Source: Betaproteobacteria bacterium
GTDB taxonomy: Bacteria > Pseudomonadota > Gammaproteobacteria > Burkholderiales > Rhodocyclaceae
Reading direction: 5' to 3'
NCBI GenBank assembly: GCA_016234745.1
Contig: JACRAR010000016.1
Location: 1 to 58,885, forward strand
DNA length: 58,885 bases
Shown here: positions 24,174 to 34,985 of the stretch, piece after piece
How the letters are laid out: every line of letters starts with the position of its first letter
How positions within the stretch are numbered: position 1 is the stretch's first letter
Translations under genes and position numbers: made by a program
Notes under the pieces: model-generated
What the model saw: the letters and a program-made list of their open reading frames with translations, nothing else
Told to the model about the DNA's origin: nothing
The model's database searches: none

Positions 24174-27100
24174 CGCGAATCTGCCGCGGGCGCGAAACCA
24201 GCGCCTAAATTGTGCCGGCGGCGCAGGTCACGGAGCCACAGGCTGAAACGGTCAAGATAAAGATAGACGATCGGCGTCGTGTAAAGCGTCAGGATCTGAC
24301 TCAGAATCAGGCCGCCGCCGATGGCTATGCCGAGCGGCTGGCGCAGCTCCGCCCCGCCGCCCTTGCCCAACGCCAGCGGAAGCGCAGCCAGCAGCGCCGC
24401 CACCGTCGTCATCAGGATAGGCCGGAAGCGCAGCAGGCAGGCCTCGAAAATGGCATCGCGGGAACTCAGTTTCCCGGCGCGTTCGGTCGCGATTGCGAAG
24501 TCGATCATCATGATGGCATTCTTCTGGACGATACCGATCAGCATTATCACGCCGATCAGCGCGATGACGCTGAACTCGGTCCGAAACAGCATCAGGGCGA
24601 CGAGTGCGCCCAAACCCGCCGATGGCAGCGTCGACAATATGGTAAGTGGGTGAATGAAGCTCTCGTACAGCACGCCCAGGACGATATACAAGGTGAGCAA
24701 CGCCGCAAGAATGAGGATCGGCTGAGTTTCGAGCACGGCCCGGAACGCGCGCGCAGAACCCTGAAAACTGCCGCGCACCGAGTTCGGCATCCCGATGCGG
24801 GAGACTGTGTCTTCAATCGCCCGGGTTGCCTGCGACAGCGGCACCCCCCCCGGCAGGTTGAACGAGATGGTCGTGGCGACAAACTGGGACTGGTGATTGA
24901 CGCTCAGCGAGGTTTCGCTCGGCGCATGGCGTGCGAACATCGAGAACGGTACCTGCGCACCCCCCGGAACGCTGACATGAAGGTAGTTCAATGCCTGGGG
25001 CGACTGCCAGAATTCTGGCGCGGCTTCCATCACCACATGGTACTGGTTGAGCGGCGCATAGATCGTCGAAACCTGGCGTTGGGCGTAAGCGTCGTTGAGC
25101 GTCGCGTCAATCATCTTCGACGTCACGCCGAGTCGCGCCGCGGCATCGCGGTCGACGACCAGCGAAGTCTGCAACCCCTTGGTCTGTTGGTCGGAATTGA
25201 CGTCGACAAGTTCGGGCAACTGCGCGAGTGCCTGAAGGATGCGCGGCTCCCAAATTCGCAATTCGGCAAGATCGTCGGCCTGAATCGTGTATTGATGCGA
25301 TGCACGGCTTTGCCGGCCGCCGACGCGAATATCCTGGACCGGGTTCAGGAATAGATTGGCGCCGGGCTCTTTCGCCAACTGGACACGCAGCCGCGCCACG
25401 ATCTTGTCGGCGCTCTCGCCGCGCACGGCGAGCGGTTTCAGGGTGACAAATATCGATCCCGTGTTGCGTTGCGCGCCGCCGGTGAAACCGACGACGCTCT
25501 CGACGCCGGGATCAGCGCGCACGATGTCGATGAAATTGGCGAGCTTCTGCCGCATCAACTGGAAGGAAACGCTCTGATCGGCTTGAATGCGCCCTGTCAG
25601 CTGGCCCGTATCCTGCTGCGGGAAAAATCCTTTGGAGATGATCACATACAGATAGACGTTGAGGCATACCGTTCCCAGCAAAATGAGCGCCGTCAGCGGA
25701 CCATGATCGAGACACCAGGCCAGGGACTTTCGATAAGCCTGCAGCACCGTCCCGAAACCCCGTTCGCTCCAGACGTGGAGCCGGCCATTGCGCCGTTCCT
25801 TCACCGGCAGCAGTAGCCGGGCGCACATCATGGGCGTGGTGGTGAGCGACACCGCCAGCGAAACGAGGATCGCCGCCGACAACGTGACCGCGAATTCCTG
25901 GAAAAAACGTCCGACAAATCCACCCATGAGGAGCATGGGGATGAAGACAGCGACGAGGGACAGGGTCATCGCCAGCACCGTGAACCCAACCTCTGCTGCC
26001 CCAATCCGGGCTGCCTCCAGTGGCGGCACGCCGTTTTCTATGTGCCGGGAGACGTTCTCGACGACTACAATGGCGTCGTCAACCACGAACCCGGTGGCGA
26101 TGGTCAGCGCCATCAACGACAGGTTGTCGAGGCTGTAGCCGCACAGGTACATGACCGCAAATGTGACCGTAAGCGAGACCGGCACCGCAACGGTCGGAAT
26201 CAGCGCGGCACGGCCGTTGCGCAGAAACAGCAGTACCACCAGCATGACCAGTCCGACCGAAAGTGCCAGGGTTTTTCCGGCGTCGCGCAAAGACGCACGA
26301 ATCGTGGTGGTGCGCTCCATAGTTACGGAAAGATCGATTGCACCCGGGATGGATGCGCGCAATGCGGGCAGGAGTTCGGTGACGCGGTCGACGGTTTCGA
26401 TGATGTTGGCGTTGGGTTGGCGGCTGATGATCACCAGCACCGACGGCTTGCCGTTGGCCGAGCCTGCGTTGCGCAAATCCTGCACAGAATCGATGACATT
26501 GGCCACCTCCGTGAGCCTCACCGGGGCGCCGTTGCGGTAGGTGACGATCAGCGGAAGATATTCGGCGGCGGTCTTCGCCTGGTCGTTTGCGCCAATCTGC
26601 CAGTGACGACCTGCGTCTTCCACCGCGCCTTTGGGCCGGTTGGCATTGGCTCCGGCAAGTACGGCACGCACCTCCTCGAAACCGATGCCATATTTGTCCA
26701 GCGCCTGGGGATTGATTTCAACCCGAACCGCCGGCAGCGAACTGCCGCCAACCTGAACCTGTCCCACACCGTCAACCTGGGAGATCTTTTGCGCGATGAT
26801 GGTCGAGGCCGCATCGTACATCTGTCCCTGGGTCATGGTCTCCGAGGTAAGCCCCAGAATCATGATCGGCGCATCGGCGGGGTTGACTTTGCGATAGGTG
26901 GGATTGCCGAGCATGCCAGACGGCAACACGCTGCGGGTGGCGTTGAGCGCCGCCTGCACGTCGCGCGCGGCACCGTTGATATCGCGGTCGAGATCGAACT
27001 GCAGCACGATGCGGGTCGCACCGAGCGCGCTGGAGGACGTCATTTCGGTAATGCCCGCGATGCGGCCCAGTTCGCGTTCGATCGGCATGGCGACCGTTGC

Positions 27101-27280
27101 CGCCATTGTCTCCGGGCTTGCACCGGGCAGTGCGGCTGAAACCGCGATGGTCGGGATGTCGACCCGCGGCAGCGGCGACACCGGCAGCAGCAGGAAGGCA
27201 ACCATGCCGACCAGCGTGAGGCCAATGGTGATCAGCGTGGTTGCGATCGGGCGGTCGATGAAGGGCGCCGAGATGTTCAT
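24170..27280 (-). CDS. mdtC: RND efflux permease, MdtC/MuxC-like
   Basis: A 1036-residue inner-membrane RND pump with 12 predicted helices and two large periplasmic loops. The first helix segment ([19 protein letters not shown]) and the proton-relay aspartates in [10 protein letters not shown] of helix 4 are plain. The second, near-identical-fold permease next to it makes the MdtB-MdtC-type heteromer. The start is ATG 27280, since the frame upstream of it overlaps the end of the neighbouring gene. In enterobacteria the system exports bile salts and some drugs; here, inside a lipid island, it might export a lipid or be a neutral passenger. Confidence 0.85.
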   Translation of the reverse strand: MNISAPFIDRPIATTLITIGLTLVGMVAFLLLPVSPLPRVDIPTIAVSAALPGASPETMAATVAMPIERELGRIAGITEMTSSSALGATRIVLQFDLDRDINGAARDVQAALNATRSVLPSGMLGNPTYRKVNPADAPIMILGLTSETMTQGQMYDAASTIIAQKISQVDGVGQVQVGGSSLPAVRVEINPQALDKYGIGFEEVRAVLAGANANRPKGAVEDAGRHWQIGANDQAKTAAEYLPLIVTYRNGAPVRLTEVANVIDSVQDLRNAGSANGKPSVLVIISRQPNANIIETVDRVTELLPALRASIPGAIDLSVTMERTTTIRASLRDAGKTLALSVGLVMLVVLLFLRNGRAALIPTVAVPVSLTVTFAVMYLCGYSLDNLSLMALTIATGFVVDDAIVVVENVSRHIENGVPPLEAARIGAAEVGFTVLAMTLSLVAVFIPMLLMGGFVGRFFQEFAVTLSAAILVSLAVSLTTTPMMCARLLLPVKERRNGRLHVWSERGFGTVLQAYRKSLAWCLDHGPLTALILLGTVCLNVYLYVIISKGFFPQQDTGQLTGRIQADQSVSFQLMRQKLANFIDIVRADPGVESVVGFTGGAQRNTGSIFVTLKPLAVRGESADKIVARLRVQLAKEPGANLFLNPVQDIRVGGRQSRASHQYTIQADDLAELRIWEPRILQALAQLPELVDVNSDQQTKGLQTSLVVDRDAAARLGVTSKMIDATLNDAYAQRQVSTIYAPLNQYHVVMEAAPEFWQSPQALNYLHVSVPGGAQVPFSMFARHAPSETSLSVNHQSQFVATTISFNLPGGVPLSQATRAIEDTVSRIGMPNSVRGSFQGSARAFRAVLETQPILILAALLTLYIVLGVLYESFIHPLTILSTLPSAGLGALVALMLFRTEFSVIALIGVIMLIGIVQKNAIMMIDFAIATERAGKLSSRDAIFEACLLRFRPILMTTVAALLAALPLALGKGGGAELRQPLGIAIGGGLILSQILTLYTTPIVYLYLDRFSLWLRDLRRRHNLGAGFAPAADSR

Positions 27281-27290
27281 GCCATCTGTC

Positions 27291-30200
27291 TCACCGCAAG
27301 CCATCGCTTGGCGCTGCGCTGCGCAGGCCGCGCAAACGTTCGCGCCGTGCGCCCATCCTGCGTCCCAGCCGGTCGAAAGCCAGGTAGATGACCGGGGTGG
27401 TAAACAGCGTGAGCATCTGGCTCACAATCAGGCCGCCGACCATGGTAATGCCAAGCGGATGGCGCAATTCCGACCCCATGCCCGAGCCGATCATCAGCGG
27501 CAGCGCACTCAGCAGCGCCGCCAGCGTGGTCATCATGATCGGACGGAAGCGCAACAGGCAAGCCTGGAAGATGGCATCGCGCGGCGCCATGCCCTGCTCG
27601 CGTTCGGCCGAAAGAGCGAAGTCGATCATCATGATGGCATTTTTCTTGACGATGCCGATGAGCAAAATGATGCCGATGATGGAAATCACGCCGAGGTCGT
27701 TGCCGGAAAGCTGCAGGGCAAGCAGCGCACCGACTCCGGCCGAGGGAAGTGTCGACAGGATGGTGATGGGATGGATGTAGCTTTCGTAGAGCACGCCCAG
27801 AACGATGTACACGGTAACGATGGCCGCCAGGATGAGCCACAGCTGGTTCGTCAGCGACGCGCTGAAGGCAAGTGCCGATCCCTGAAGTTTTACCTGCGCG
27901 CTGACGGGCAGGCCGATGTCACGCTGCGCCGCCTCGATGGCATCCACTGCATCGCCCAGCGCTGCGCCGTTTGCCAGGTTGAATGAAATCGTGGCTGAAG
28001 GAAACTGTCCGATGCGACTGACGACCAACGGCGTGTTCCGCTCGGTCACCGCCGCCATCACCGACAAGGGAATCGGGTGCGCCGCGCCCGCGCTTGATGA
28101 AACGGGTTGCGCCACGCCAGTCATCTGCGCACTCCTGGAGCCGCTGCTTGGCGCACTGACATAAATGCTATCAAGCGCGTTAATCCCATTTCGGAACTCG
28201 GGCAAAACCTCGAGCACAACGCGATACTGGTTGGTCTGGGTAAATAGGGTGGAAACGATGCGCTGGCCAAAAGCATCGTACAAGGCATTGTCGATCATGG
28301 CGGGCGTGACGCCGAAGCGACTGGCTGCGGCACGGTCGATTTCGACGTGGGCCTGCAGCCCGCCTTCCTGCTGGTCGCTCGCCACGTCTACCAGCCGCTT
28401 GTCCTGGCGTAACCGCTCGACGAGACGCGGCACCCAGATGCGCAGTTCTTCGGCATTGGCATCCTCTACCGAAAACCGGTACTGGGCGCGACTCACATGA
28501 TCCTCGATGGTGAGATCCTGCACCGGTTGCAGGTAGAGCACGATGCCCTCGACCCCGGCAAGTTTCTCCCGCAGCCGCTGGATGACATCGGCGGCACTGC
28601 CGTCGCGTCGCGACAAGGGTTTCAGGTTGATCAGGAAGCGTCCGGTGTTCAATGACGGAATATTGCCATCGACGCCGATGAACGACGACAGGCTTTCTAC
28701 CGCCGGGTCGGCCAGAATTACCCTAGCCAACGCCTGCTGGCGCTCGGCCATCGCGGTGAAAGATATCGTCGGCGATGCTTCCGAAATACCCTGGATTGCA
28801 CCTGTGTCCTGAGCGGGGAAGAAGCCCTTGGGAATCGCGATGTACAGCAGGATCGTCAGTGCCAGTGTGGCGATTGCCACAAGCAGCGTCGCTCCCTGGC
28901 GCTCGAGCACCCAGGTCAGCATGCGCGCATAGCGGGTGATCACACCCTCGAACCATTCGCCGCTTTTGCGGAACAGGCGCCCCTGGTTCTGTTCGGGCAC
29001 TTGTCGCAGGATCCGGGCACACATCATCGGCGTAAGCGTCAGCGAGATTACGGCCGAAATGAGTATGGCAACGGAGAGGGTGATCGCGAACTCGCGAAAC
29101 AGGCGCCCGACCACATCACCCATGAACAACAATGGGATGAGTACGGCGATGAGCGAGAGTGTCAGCGAGATGATGGTGAAGCCGATCTGTCCCGCACCCT
29201 TGAGCGCCGCCTGCAACGGCGGCTCGCCCGCCTCGATGGCGCGACTGATGTTCTCGATCATCACGATGGCGTCGTCCACCACAAAACCGGCGGCGAGGGT
29301 CAGTGCCATCAGAGTTAGGTTGTTGATCGAGAAGCCGGCGAGGTACATCACGGCAAAAGTGCCGATCAGCGACAGCGGCACCACCACACCTGGAATCAGT
29401 GTCGCTGCCAGGTTGCGCAGAAAGAGGAAGATCACCATCACCACCAGCGCCACGGCGAGCAGCAGTTCGAACTGCACATCGCGCACCGATGCGCGGATGG
29501 TCACGGTGCGATCGGTCAACAGCGTGACATCCACTGCGGCGGGCAGCGACGCCTTGAGTTTCGGCAGCAGCCGCTTGATGCGATCGGCCACTTCAATGAC
29601 GTTGGCGCCGGGCTGGCGTTGAACATTGACGATGATCGCCGCCGATTCGTTGGCCCAGGCCGCAAGGCGTGAATTTTCGGCCGCATCGACGACCTCGGCC
29701 ACATCGACCAGGCGCACTGCCGCGCCATTGCGATAGGCGAGGATCATGGTCTTGAATTCGTCCGCCGATTTGAGTTGGTTGTTAGCATCGATGGTGGAGG
29801 CCCGCGTGGGTCCGTCGAAGCTGCCCTTAGCCTGGTTCGAGTTGGCATTGTCGATCGCGATGCGCAAGTCTTCGAGCGTAAGATTGTAGGCGGCGAGCGC
29901 CTTCGGATTGGCCTGGACGCGCACCGCCGGCCGCTGTCCGCCAGCGATGCTGACCAAACCGACGCCGGATAGCTGCGAGATCTGGGCTGCCAACCGGGTA
30001 TCTGCCAAGCGCTGGATTTCCGGCAAAGGCATGGTGCGCGAAGTCAAGGCCAGCGTTACGATCGGCGTGTCGGCCGGATTGACCTTGCTGTAGAGCGGCG
30101 GTTGCGGCAGGTCTGATGGCAGGTAGGTGCTCGCAGCGTTGATTGCGGCTTGCACTTCCTGCTCGGCCACATCGAGCGGCAGTTCAAGACTGAATTGCAG

Positions 30201-30476
30201 GGTGATGGCTGACGCTCCGCCCGAACTCGTCGACGACATCTGGTTCAAGCCCGGCATCTGCCCGAACTGGCGTTCGAGCGGCGCGGTGATCGACGATGCG
30301 ACAACGTCCGGACTCGCCCCCGGATACAAAGTCACTACCTGGATGGTCGGGTAATCGAACTTGGGTAGCGCAGACAGCGGTAGCACCCGATAGGCGACGA
30401 TGCCCACAAGCAGGATGGCGACCATCAGCAGCGAGGTCGCTACAGGCCGGAGGATAAACGGACGCGATGGATTCAT
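27291..30476 (-). CDS. mdtB: RND efflux permease, MdtB/MuxB-like
   Basis: A 1061-residue RND permease of the same family as its downstream neighbour, starting [19 protein letters not shown] and carrying [10 protein letters not shown] in helix 4. A poorly conserved Ser/Gly-rich insert near residue 790 is unlike the paralogue. Paralogous permease pairs transcribed together are the hallmark of MdtBC/MuxBC heterotrimers. The gene follows the adaptor by 26 bases and precedes the second permease by 10, so the four genes from 31846 down to 22827 are one operon. Confidence 0.85.
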   Translation of the reverse strand: MNPSRPFILRPVATSLLMVAILLVGIVAYRVLPLSALPKFDYPTIQVVTLYPGASPDVVASSITAPLERQFGQMPGLNQMSSTSSGGASAITLQFSLELPLDVAEQEVQAAINAASTYLPSDLPQPPLYSKVNPADTPIVTLALTSRTMPLPEIQRLADTRLAAQISQLSGVGLVSIAGGQRPAVRVQANPKALAAYNLTLEDLRIAIDNANSNQAKGSFDGPTRASTIDANNQLKSADEFKTMILAYRNGAAVRLVDVAEVVDAAENSRLAAWANESAAIIVNVQRQPGANVIEVADRIKRLLPKLKASLPAAVDVTLLTDRTVTIRASVRDVQFELLLAVALVVMVIFLFLRNLAATLIPGVVVPLSLIGTFAVMYLAGFSINNLTLMALTLAAGFVVDDAIVMIENISRAIEAGEPPLQAALKGAGQIGFTIISLTLSLIAVLIPLLFMGDVVGRLFREFAITLSVAILISAVISLTLTPMMCARILRQVPEQNQGRLFRKSGEWFEGVITRYARMLTWVLERQGATLLVAIATLALTILLYIAIPKGFFPAQDTGAIQGISEASPTISFTAMAERQQALARVILADPAVESLSSFIGVDGNIPSLNTGRFLINLKPLSRRDGSAADVIQRLREKLAGVEGIVLYLQPVQDLTIEDHVSRAQYRFSVEDANAEELRIWVPRLVERLRQDKRLVDVASDQQEGGLQAHVEIDRAAASRFGVTPAMIDNALYDAFGQRIVSTLFTQTNQYRVVLEVLPEFRNGINALDSIYVSAPSSGSRSAQMTGVAQPVSSSAGAAHPIPLSVMAAVTERNTPLVVSRIGQFPSATISFNLANGAALGDAVDAIEAAQRDIGLPVSAQVKLQGSALAFSASLTNQLWLILAAIVTVYIVLGVLYESYIHPITILSTLPSAGVGALLALQLSGNDLGVISIIGIILLIGIVKKNAIMMIDFALSAEREQGMAPRDAIFQACLLRFRPIMMTTLAALLSALPLMIGSGMGSELRHPLGITMVGGLIVSQMLTLFTTPVIYLAFDRLGRRMGARRERLRGLRSAAPSDGLR

Positions 30477-30502
30477 GACTGGCGCGGCGGCGGCCCGAGC
30501 GC

Positions 30503-31846
30503 TCAGGCGCCACCCTTGGCGCGCGGGTTTCGCCTCGCCGGCAGCCGCTCGTTATCCTCCATATCGCTACGCTTTTCGCGTCGTGTGGCATCGTTCACCG
30601 CTGGGACAGGCTTATCACGAACCACGAGTTCGACCTTTGCACCCTCGCGCAGCCTGTCGGTGCCATCAACCACGACCATAGCCCCGACCGAAACCTCGCT
30701 GTCGATCGCTGCGATCTCGCCTTGCACCGGACCGACTTTCACCGGAGTCACGGAAACCGTTTGGTCGCTCTTGACGACATAGACAAACGCGCCGGCCGCG
30801 CCACGCTGGATCGCCGCCGTCGGCACCAACGTCGCATTGAGCAGCGTTTCGACAGGCATTCTCACGTTGACGAACTGGTTAGCGAAAAGCGCACCGTCAG
30901 CGTTGGGGAACTCGGCCTTGAGCTTGATGGTGCCTGTTGCGGTGTCGATCTGGTTGTCTGCCGCCAACAGTCGGCCACTGCCGAGTTTTTCCTTCTGGGC
31001 GCGATCGAAGGCGTCGACCGGAATATTCTTGTCGCCGGCGCGCAGCCTTTTCATCACGCGCGGCAAAGCATCCTCCGGAATCGGAAACACGATGCCGATG
31101 GGCTGCAACTGCGTGATCACCACGATGCCGTTGGCGTCGGAGGCGCGCACGATGTTGCCCGGATCTACCTGGCGCAAACCCACCCGGCCGCTGATCGGGG
31201 CGATGATGCGGGCGTGCGTAAGCTGCAGCTTCGCATTGTCTATCCCGCCCTGATCGGCCAGCACGGCGGCTTCGTACTGACGCACCAGTGATTCCTGCGT
31301 ATCGACCTGCTGCCGGGAAATCGAATCCTGCTCAAGCAGCATGCGATAGCGTTCAAGGTCGGTCCGTGCGTTATCGAGCAGTGCCTGGTTGCGTGCCAGC
31401 TGCCCATTGGCCAACGTGAGTTGCACCTCGAATGGGCGAGGATCGATCTGGGCCAGCAGATCGCCGGCCTGGACCATCTGTCCCTCCTCAAACGCAACGC
31501 GCATGAGCTGGCCATCCACGCGCCCGCGCACCATAACGGCGTTGAGCGGCGTCACGGTGCCGAGACCAAACAGGTAAACGTCGAGACTGCCCTGGCGAAC
31601 GGGAGCGACAACAACCGGGATCGCGCGGAGCATGGAATCGGCGCGCCCTCCGCCTTGAGCCACCTCGCCTATACCAGCCGCCTTCGGGGTGTCGGATCTG
31701 AAACCGATGGACCAGATCACGCCGCCAACCGTAGCCAGAGCGAGAACGGCAAGCAGCGCCAGCATTTTCTTGCGCCGACGATCCCCTGACCTTATTGCAG
31801 ATACGCCCGGCTGAGCGGCAGAGTTCGAGGACATGGGATCAGTCAT
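30503..31846 (-). CDS. mdtA: Periplasmic adaptor of RND efflux pump, MdtA-like
   Basis: A 447-residue membrane-fusion protein. One helix near residues 28-47 ([20 protein letters not shown]) anchors it; then a lipoyl half-motif ([16 protein letters not shown]), an alpha-helical hairpin around 160-200, the second lipoyl half ([12 protein letters not shown]) and a beta-barrel domain follow. It links the RND permease to the outer-membrane channel. It is first in the operon, with a minus-strand TATAAT at 31922-31917 about 70 bases upstream. Confidence 0.85.
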   Translation of the reverse strand: MTDPMSSNSAAQPGVSAIRSGDRRRKKMLALLAVLALATVGGVIWSIGFRSDTPKAAGIGEVAQGGGRADSMLRAIPVVVAPVRQGSLDVYLFGLGTVTPLNAVMVRGRVDGQLMRVAFEEGQMVQAGDLLAQIDPRPFEVQLTLANGQLARNQALLDNARTDLERYRMLLEQDSISRQQVDTQESLVRQYEAAVLADQGGIDNAKLQLTHARIIAPISGRVGLRQVDPGNIVRASDANGIVVITQLQPIGIVFPIPEDALPRVMKRLRAGDKNIPVDAFDRAQKEKLGSGRLLAADNQIDTATGTIKLKAEFPNADGALFANQFVNVRMPVETLLNATLVPTAAIQRGAAGAFVYVVKSDQTVSVTPVKVGPVQGEIAAIDSEVSVGAMVVVDGTDRLREGAKVELVVRDKPVPAVNDATRREKRSDMEDNERLPARRNPRAKGGA

Positions 31847-31916
31847 GGCATAGGGGGAAAATGCGAGGCCTTCCGGGTGCTTCGACTAAGTGCTACGGAA
31901 CGAATCATTCCAAGGC

Positions 31917-31931
31917 ATTATAAAGTAGAAT
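31917..31931. promoter_or_regulatory. Overlapping divergent -10 elements
   Basis: ATTATA at 31917-31922 reads TATAAT on the minus strand, toward the efflux operon. TAGAAT at 31926-31931 reads toward the cytidylyltransferase on the plus strand. The 151-base gap between the two start codons probably holds both promoters; -35 elements are weak. Confidence 0.35.
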
Positions 31932-31997
31932 CCCGGCGCGCAACTTCGGGGGAAGGCGCACCGATACAAGTTGATCGTCAAACGAGGTGAACCAAGG

Positions 31998-32753
31998 GTG
32001 AAAGCGATTATTTTGAGCGCCGGTCAGGGCCGCAGACTGCTGCCGCTGACCGAACGCATCCCGAAATGCATGCTTGCGGTGCAAGGTCAGCCACTGATCA
32101 AATGGCAGATCGACGCCCTGACTCATTGCGGCATAGAAGACATCACGGTGGTTGTCGGCTTCGGCGCCGATCAGCTCGAAGCGCGGCTCGACGAACTCGC
32201 CGGGCCACACCGCATCCGTACCTTGTACAACCCGTTCTACGCTTCCAGCGATAACCTGGTGAGTTGCTGGGTCGCCCGGATCGAGATGCAGGAAGAATTT
32301 TTGCTGCTGAACGGCGACACGCTGTTTGAAGTGGCGGTGCTGGAACGGCTGCTCGCGGCACCGCCACACCCGGTCACGCTGGCCATCGACTGCAAGGATC
32401 GCTACGACGACGACGACATGAAAGTGATACGCGATGGCGAGCGCCTGGTGCATGTCGGGAAAAAGCTGCCGCTCGATCAGGTCGACGCCGAATCAATCGG
32501 CATGATGACATTTCGCGGCGACGGCCCGCGGCTTTTCCGCGAAAGCCTCGAACGGGCTCTGCGCAATCCACAGGCACTCAAGCAATGGTATTTATCGCTG
32601 ATCGACGAACTCGCCAACGGCGGTGTGGTTTGGACGCAATCGATCGAGGGACTGGGGTGGGCGGAGGTGGACAGTCCGACCGACCTTGAACGCGCCTCGC
32701 GCCAGGTCGCTGGCTGGGCCGCCGCAGAAAAAACTGGCTCGGCGAATAGCTGA
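31998..32753 (+). CDS. Nucleotidyltransferase, CDP-alcohol-forming (CpgD/LicC-like)
   Basis: A 251-residue nucleotidyltransferase of the sugar/choline-phosphate family. The signature LSAGQGRRLLPLTERIPKCM binds the nucleotide, LLNGDTLF carries the metal-binding Asp, and the GWAEVDSPTDLERA ending is typical of cytidylyltransferases. It would activate a phosphorylated alcohol or acid as a CDP derivative. In Caulobacter a phosphoglycerate cytidylyltransferase (CpgD) serves ceramide headgroup synthesis, and this gene is a candidate counterpart; choline- or sugar-phosphate are alternatives. GTG at 31998 is preferred over TTG 31971 because AACGAGG lies ten bases before it and the fold then begins at residue 1. 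Confidence 0.7.
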   Translation: MKAIILSAGQGRRLLPLTERIPKCMLAVQGQPLIKWQIDALTHCGIEDITVVVGFGADQLEARLDELAGPHRIRTLYNPFYASSDNLVSCWVARIEMQEEFLLLNGDTLFEVAVLERLLAAPPHPVTLAIDCKDRYDDDDMKVIRDGERLVHVGKKLPLDQVDAESIGMMTFRGDGPRLFRESLERALRNPQALKQWYLSLIDELANGGVVWTQSIEGLGWAEVDSPTDLERASRQVAGWAAAEKTGSANS

Positions 32754-32763
32754 GCAAGTCTGC

Positions 32764-33564
32764 TCAGCCCGCTCGCGCAACGATACTTCTCACCAGTTCC
32801 AGATCTTCCACACTGTCCACGTCGACCGCTGCCTCTGCGAACGGCATAGTAACGACACTGATGCGGATGCCCGTCTTGCGTGACAGGCGGCGCAGTGCGC
32901 CCTCCAGACTCAGCCAACCCATTGCATAAAGGGCCATCGCCCACCAGCCCACCATGCTGATGACGCGTATCGGGCTCTTGCGTCGGTCCTCCACCTGCTG
33001 CCAGATCTGCGCCATCCTGCGGCCGCGCGGCGAGAGAAAAGCAAACAGGTTGCAGCCGCAAAAGTTGCCATCGCTGAATTTCAGCACGGTACGCCGCGAC
33101 CGCGGATAGGCGGCCTGTACCAGCCCATGCGGCGCCAGCGCAAAGGCGACGTCACAGTCTCTGGCAACAGCCTGGTCGAGGAAATGCTGCAGCATGTCCG
33201 GACTCAACAACGCATGGTCGCCGGTAGTCAGCAACACCGGCCGGTCTTTGGGCAAGGCTTCCAGTGCCGCAGCGGCGCTCCGACTGGGTGTGGCCTGAGG
33301 TTCCATCCACTGGATGGTTCCGTCCGACAGGACTTGACGCAGTTCCGGCGATGTCTCCAGGATTCCCGCCTGGGGGCCGCACAAAAGAATGCGGCCTACC
33401 TGCCGGCTTTGGGCTAGCGTATGCAACACCCGCAGCAGCATCGGTTTCCCGGAAATCGGGGTCAGACATTTGGCCGGGACCCGGGCTGCGACCGCCACCG
33501 GGTCGGCGCGGCCGCGATCGGCGGCCAGCACGATGACGTTGAATCCAGACAGCTGTTCGTTCAC
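32764..33564 (-). CDS. MobA-like nucleotidyltransferase, divergent
   Basis: A 266-residue protein with a nucleotidyltransferase fold. The glycine loop is altered (VLAADRGRADPVA where LAGGxGxR is usual), but PAKCLTPISGKPMLLRVL, the LTTGDHALLS metal region and the closing VDVDSVEDLELV agree with MobA/sugar-nucleotide enzymes. It overlaps the acyltransferase gene upstream by four bases (ATGA) and ends ten bases from the convergent cytidylyltransferase, so three nucleotidyltransferase-type genes serve this locus. It may activate a second headgroup unit. The altered loop raises the chance of a changed donor nucleotide. Confidence 0.65.
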   Translation of the reverse strand: MNEQLSGFNVIVLAADRGRADPVAVAARVPAKCLTPISGKPMLLRVLHTLAQSRQVGRILLCGPQAGILETSPELRQVLSDGTIQWMEPQATPSRSAAAALEALPKDRPVLLTTGDHALLSPDMLQHFLDQAVARDCDVAFALAPHGLVQAAYPRSRRTVLKFSDGNFCGCNLFAFLSPRGRRMAQIWQQVEDRRKSPIRVISMVGWWAMALYAMGWLSLEGALRRLSRKTGIRISVVTMPFAEAAVDVDSVEDLELVRSIVARAG

Positions 33565-34715
33565 GACAATTGTCGTTCGTACACGCGATAACGTTTGTAT
33601 GCGCGACCACCGATCAGTTCAATGATGCTGCGCATGCCGGCATTGTCTTCAAGTATCCAGGACAGTTCGATGTCTTTCGCACCGCGCTTGTGAAGCTGTG
33701 CGCGCACCGCATTGATCACCAGAAAAGCGAGCCCAGGACCAAGACGGGTGTTCTGAAACTTGCGGCGGACGCCCATCAGCGGAACGCGAGCGGTCTGGGG
33801 ATGGCGCACCTTTAGGCGCCATAAAAGTTTCAGCCAGCCGGTCGGGAAAAGCTTGCCGCCCAGCCCGCGGATAGCCTCGTTGATATTGGGAACCGCGACA
33901 ACAAAGGCAGCGGCTTCCCCCTCTACTTCGGCAATCTGAATCAGATCCGGCATGGACAGAAACCTGAGCGCATGGCCCATTTCGCGAAACTCGGCATCCG
34001 TAAAGGGCACAAAGCCCCAGTTCTCAGACCAGGCATCATTAAAGATGTCGCGCAACAGAGACATTTCATCGCCAAAGCATTTGGGGTTGACCTGACGCAC
34101 GCTGGCGCGTTTCCCAACCTGTGCCGCCAGCCTTTGCATGACCGTTGGCTCAGGAAAATCCGGAGCGATCATGTATGCCAGCATATCCTTTTCCTTGCGG
34201 TAACCACACCGCTCCAGATGCTCGCCGTAATAAGGCCGCGCGTGTCCCATCATAAGCATCGGGGGAGTATCGAAACCCTCCACCAGCAGTCCGGTTTCGT
34301 CATTGATCGACAAATTGAAGGGGCCGCGCACCCGCTGCATGCCTTGGTCCCGCAACCATTGTTCTGCAGTTCCGAGCAATGCGTTGAAGGTTTCTTCCTG
34401 ATCCTCGGCATCCAGCATCCCGAAAAAACCGGTCGCATCGCGATACCTTTCCAGATGAAGCTGGTCCACCTGGGCGCTGATCCGCCCCACCGCACGCTGT
34501 CCGCGCCAAGCAATCCATTTCTGCCAGCGAGCATGCTGAAAATATGGATTCATCCGTCCTGAAAAATGCATGCGCCGCTCAAACGACAACGGAGTAATCC
34601 AGGCCGGGTCTGCCTCCAAAATGATATCGGGAATGCGGATGAACTGTTTTAAATCCGCGTTTCCGGTAACCGGAACGATGCGTAGCGGAACAGGCCCGTC
34701 TGGAGTAGGATTCAT
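33561..34715 (-). CDS. Bacterial ceramide synthase-like N-acyltransferase (GNAT fold)
   Basis: A 384-residue protein of the group that includes Caulobacter bCerS, which acylates the sphingoid-base amine. Visible features are the N-terminal WITPLSFERRMHF region, the conserved GPFNLSINDETGLLVEGF block near residue 140, PPMLMMGHARPYYGEHLE, and a C-terminal GNAT-like half ending in IELIGGRAYKRYRVYER. It is unrelated to eukaryotic ceramide synthases. It is divergent from the acyl ligase-epimerase-carrier-SPT operon, which strengthens the assignment. Start could be 34715 or 34745; neither has a strong ribosome site, and the shorter one is chosen because the extra ten residues are polar and unconserved-looking. 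Confidence 0.75.
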   Translation of the reverse strand: MNPTPDGPVPLRIVPVTGNADLKQFIRIPDIILEADPAWITPLSFERRMHFSGRMNPYFQHARWQKWIAWRGQRAVGRISAQVDQLHLERYRDATGFFGMLDAEDQEETFNALLGTAEQWLRDQGMQRVRGPFNLSINDETGLLVEGFDTPPMLMMGHARPYYGEHLERCGYRKEKDMLAYMIAPDFPEPTVMQRLAAQVGKRASVRQVNPKCFGDEMSLLRDIFNDAWSENWGFVPFTDAEFREMGHALRFLSMPDLIQIAEVEGEAAAFVVAVPNINEAIRGLGGKLFPTGWLKLLWRLKVRHPQTARVPLMGVRRKFQNTRLGPGLAFLVINAVRAQLHKRGAKDIELSWILEDNAGMRSIIELIGGRAYKRYRVYERQLS

Positions 34716-34879
34716 TTCGCTGGTCTGTTCTCGACTGCTCTGCATTAACTTCGGTATCCGGCTTCCCGTCCCGGCTTCCCGCTAACCACTTGCATCCGGC
34801 CAAAGACAGCAATAAACAGGGGAATTGGCGTGGCTTCGAGAAAAGCAGGAGAAAACTTGCTCAAAACGGTGCCGCAAAA

Positions 34880-34910
34880 GTTTCAAAATTATAATACAAT
34901 TTGTTACATA
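34880..34910. promoter_or_regulatory. AT-rich divergent promoter island
   Basis: In a GC-rich region, bases 34880-34910 are nearly all A/T and contain overlapping TATAAT (34890-34895) and TACAAT (34895-34900) on the plus strand and TATAAT on the minus strand (34893-34888). The 270-base gap between the ceramide-synthase-like gene and the ligase operon probably holds both promoters here. Confidence 0.4.
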
Positions 34911-34985
34911 CTTCGTCCCGTACAAAAGTCCCGGTGTGGGCTGTTGAAGCGGCACGCACCGTTGCATGCATATAAGAGGACCGAA

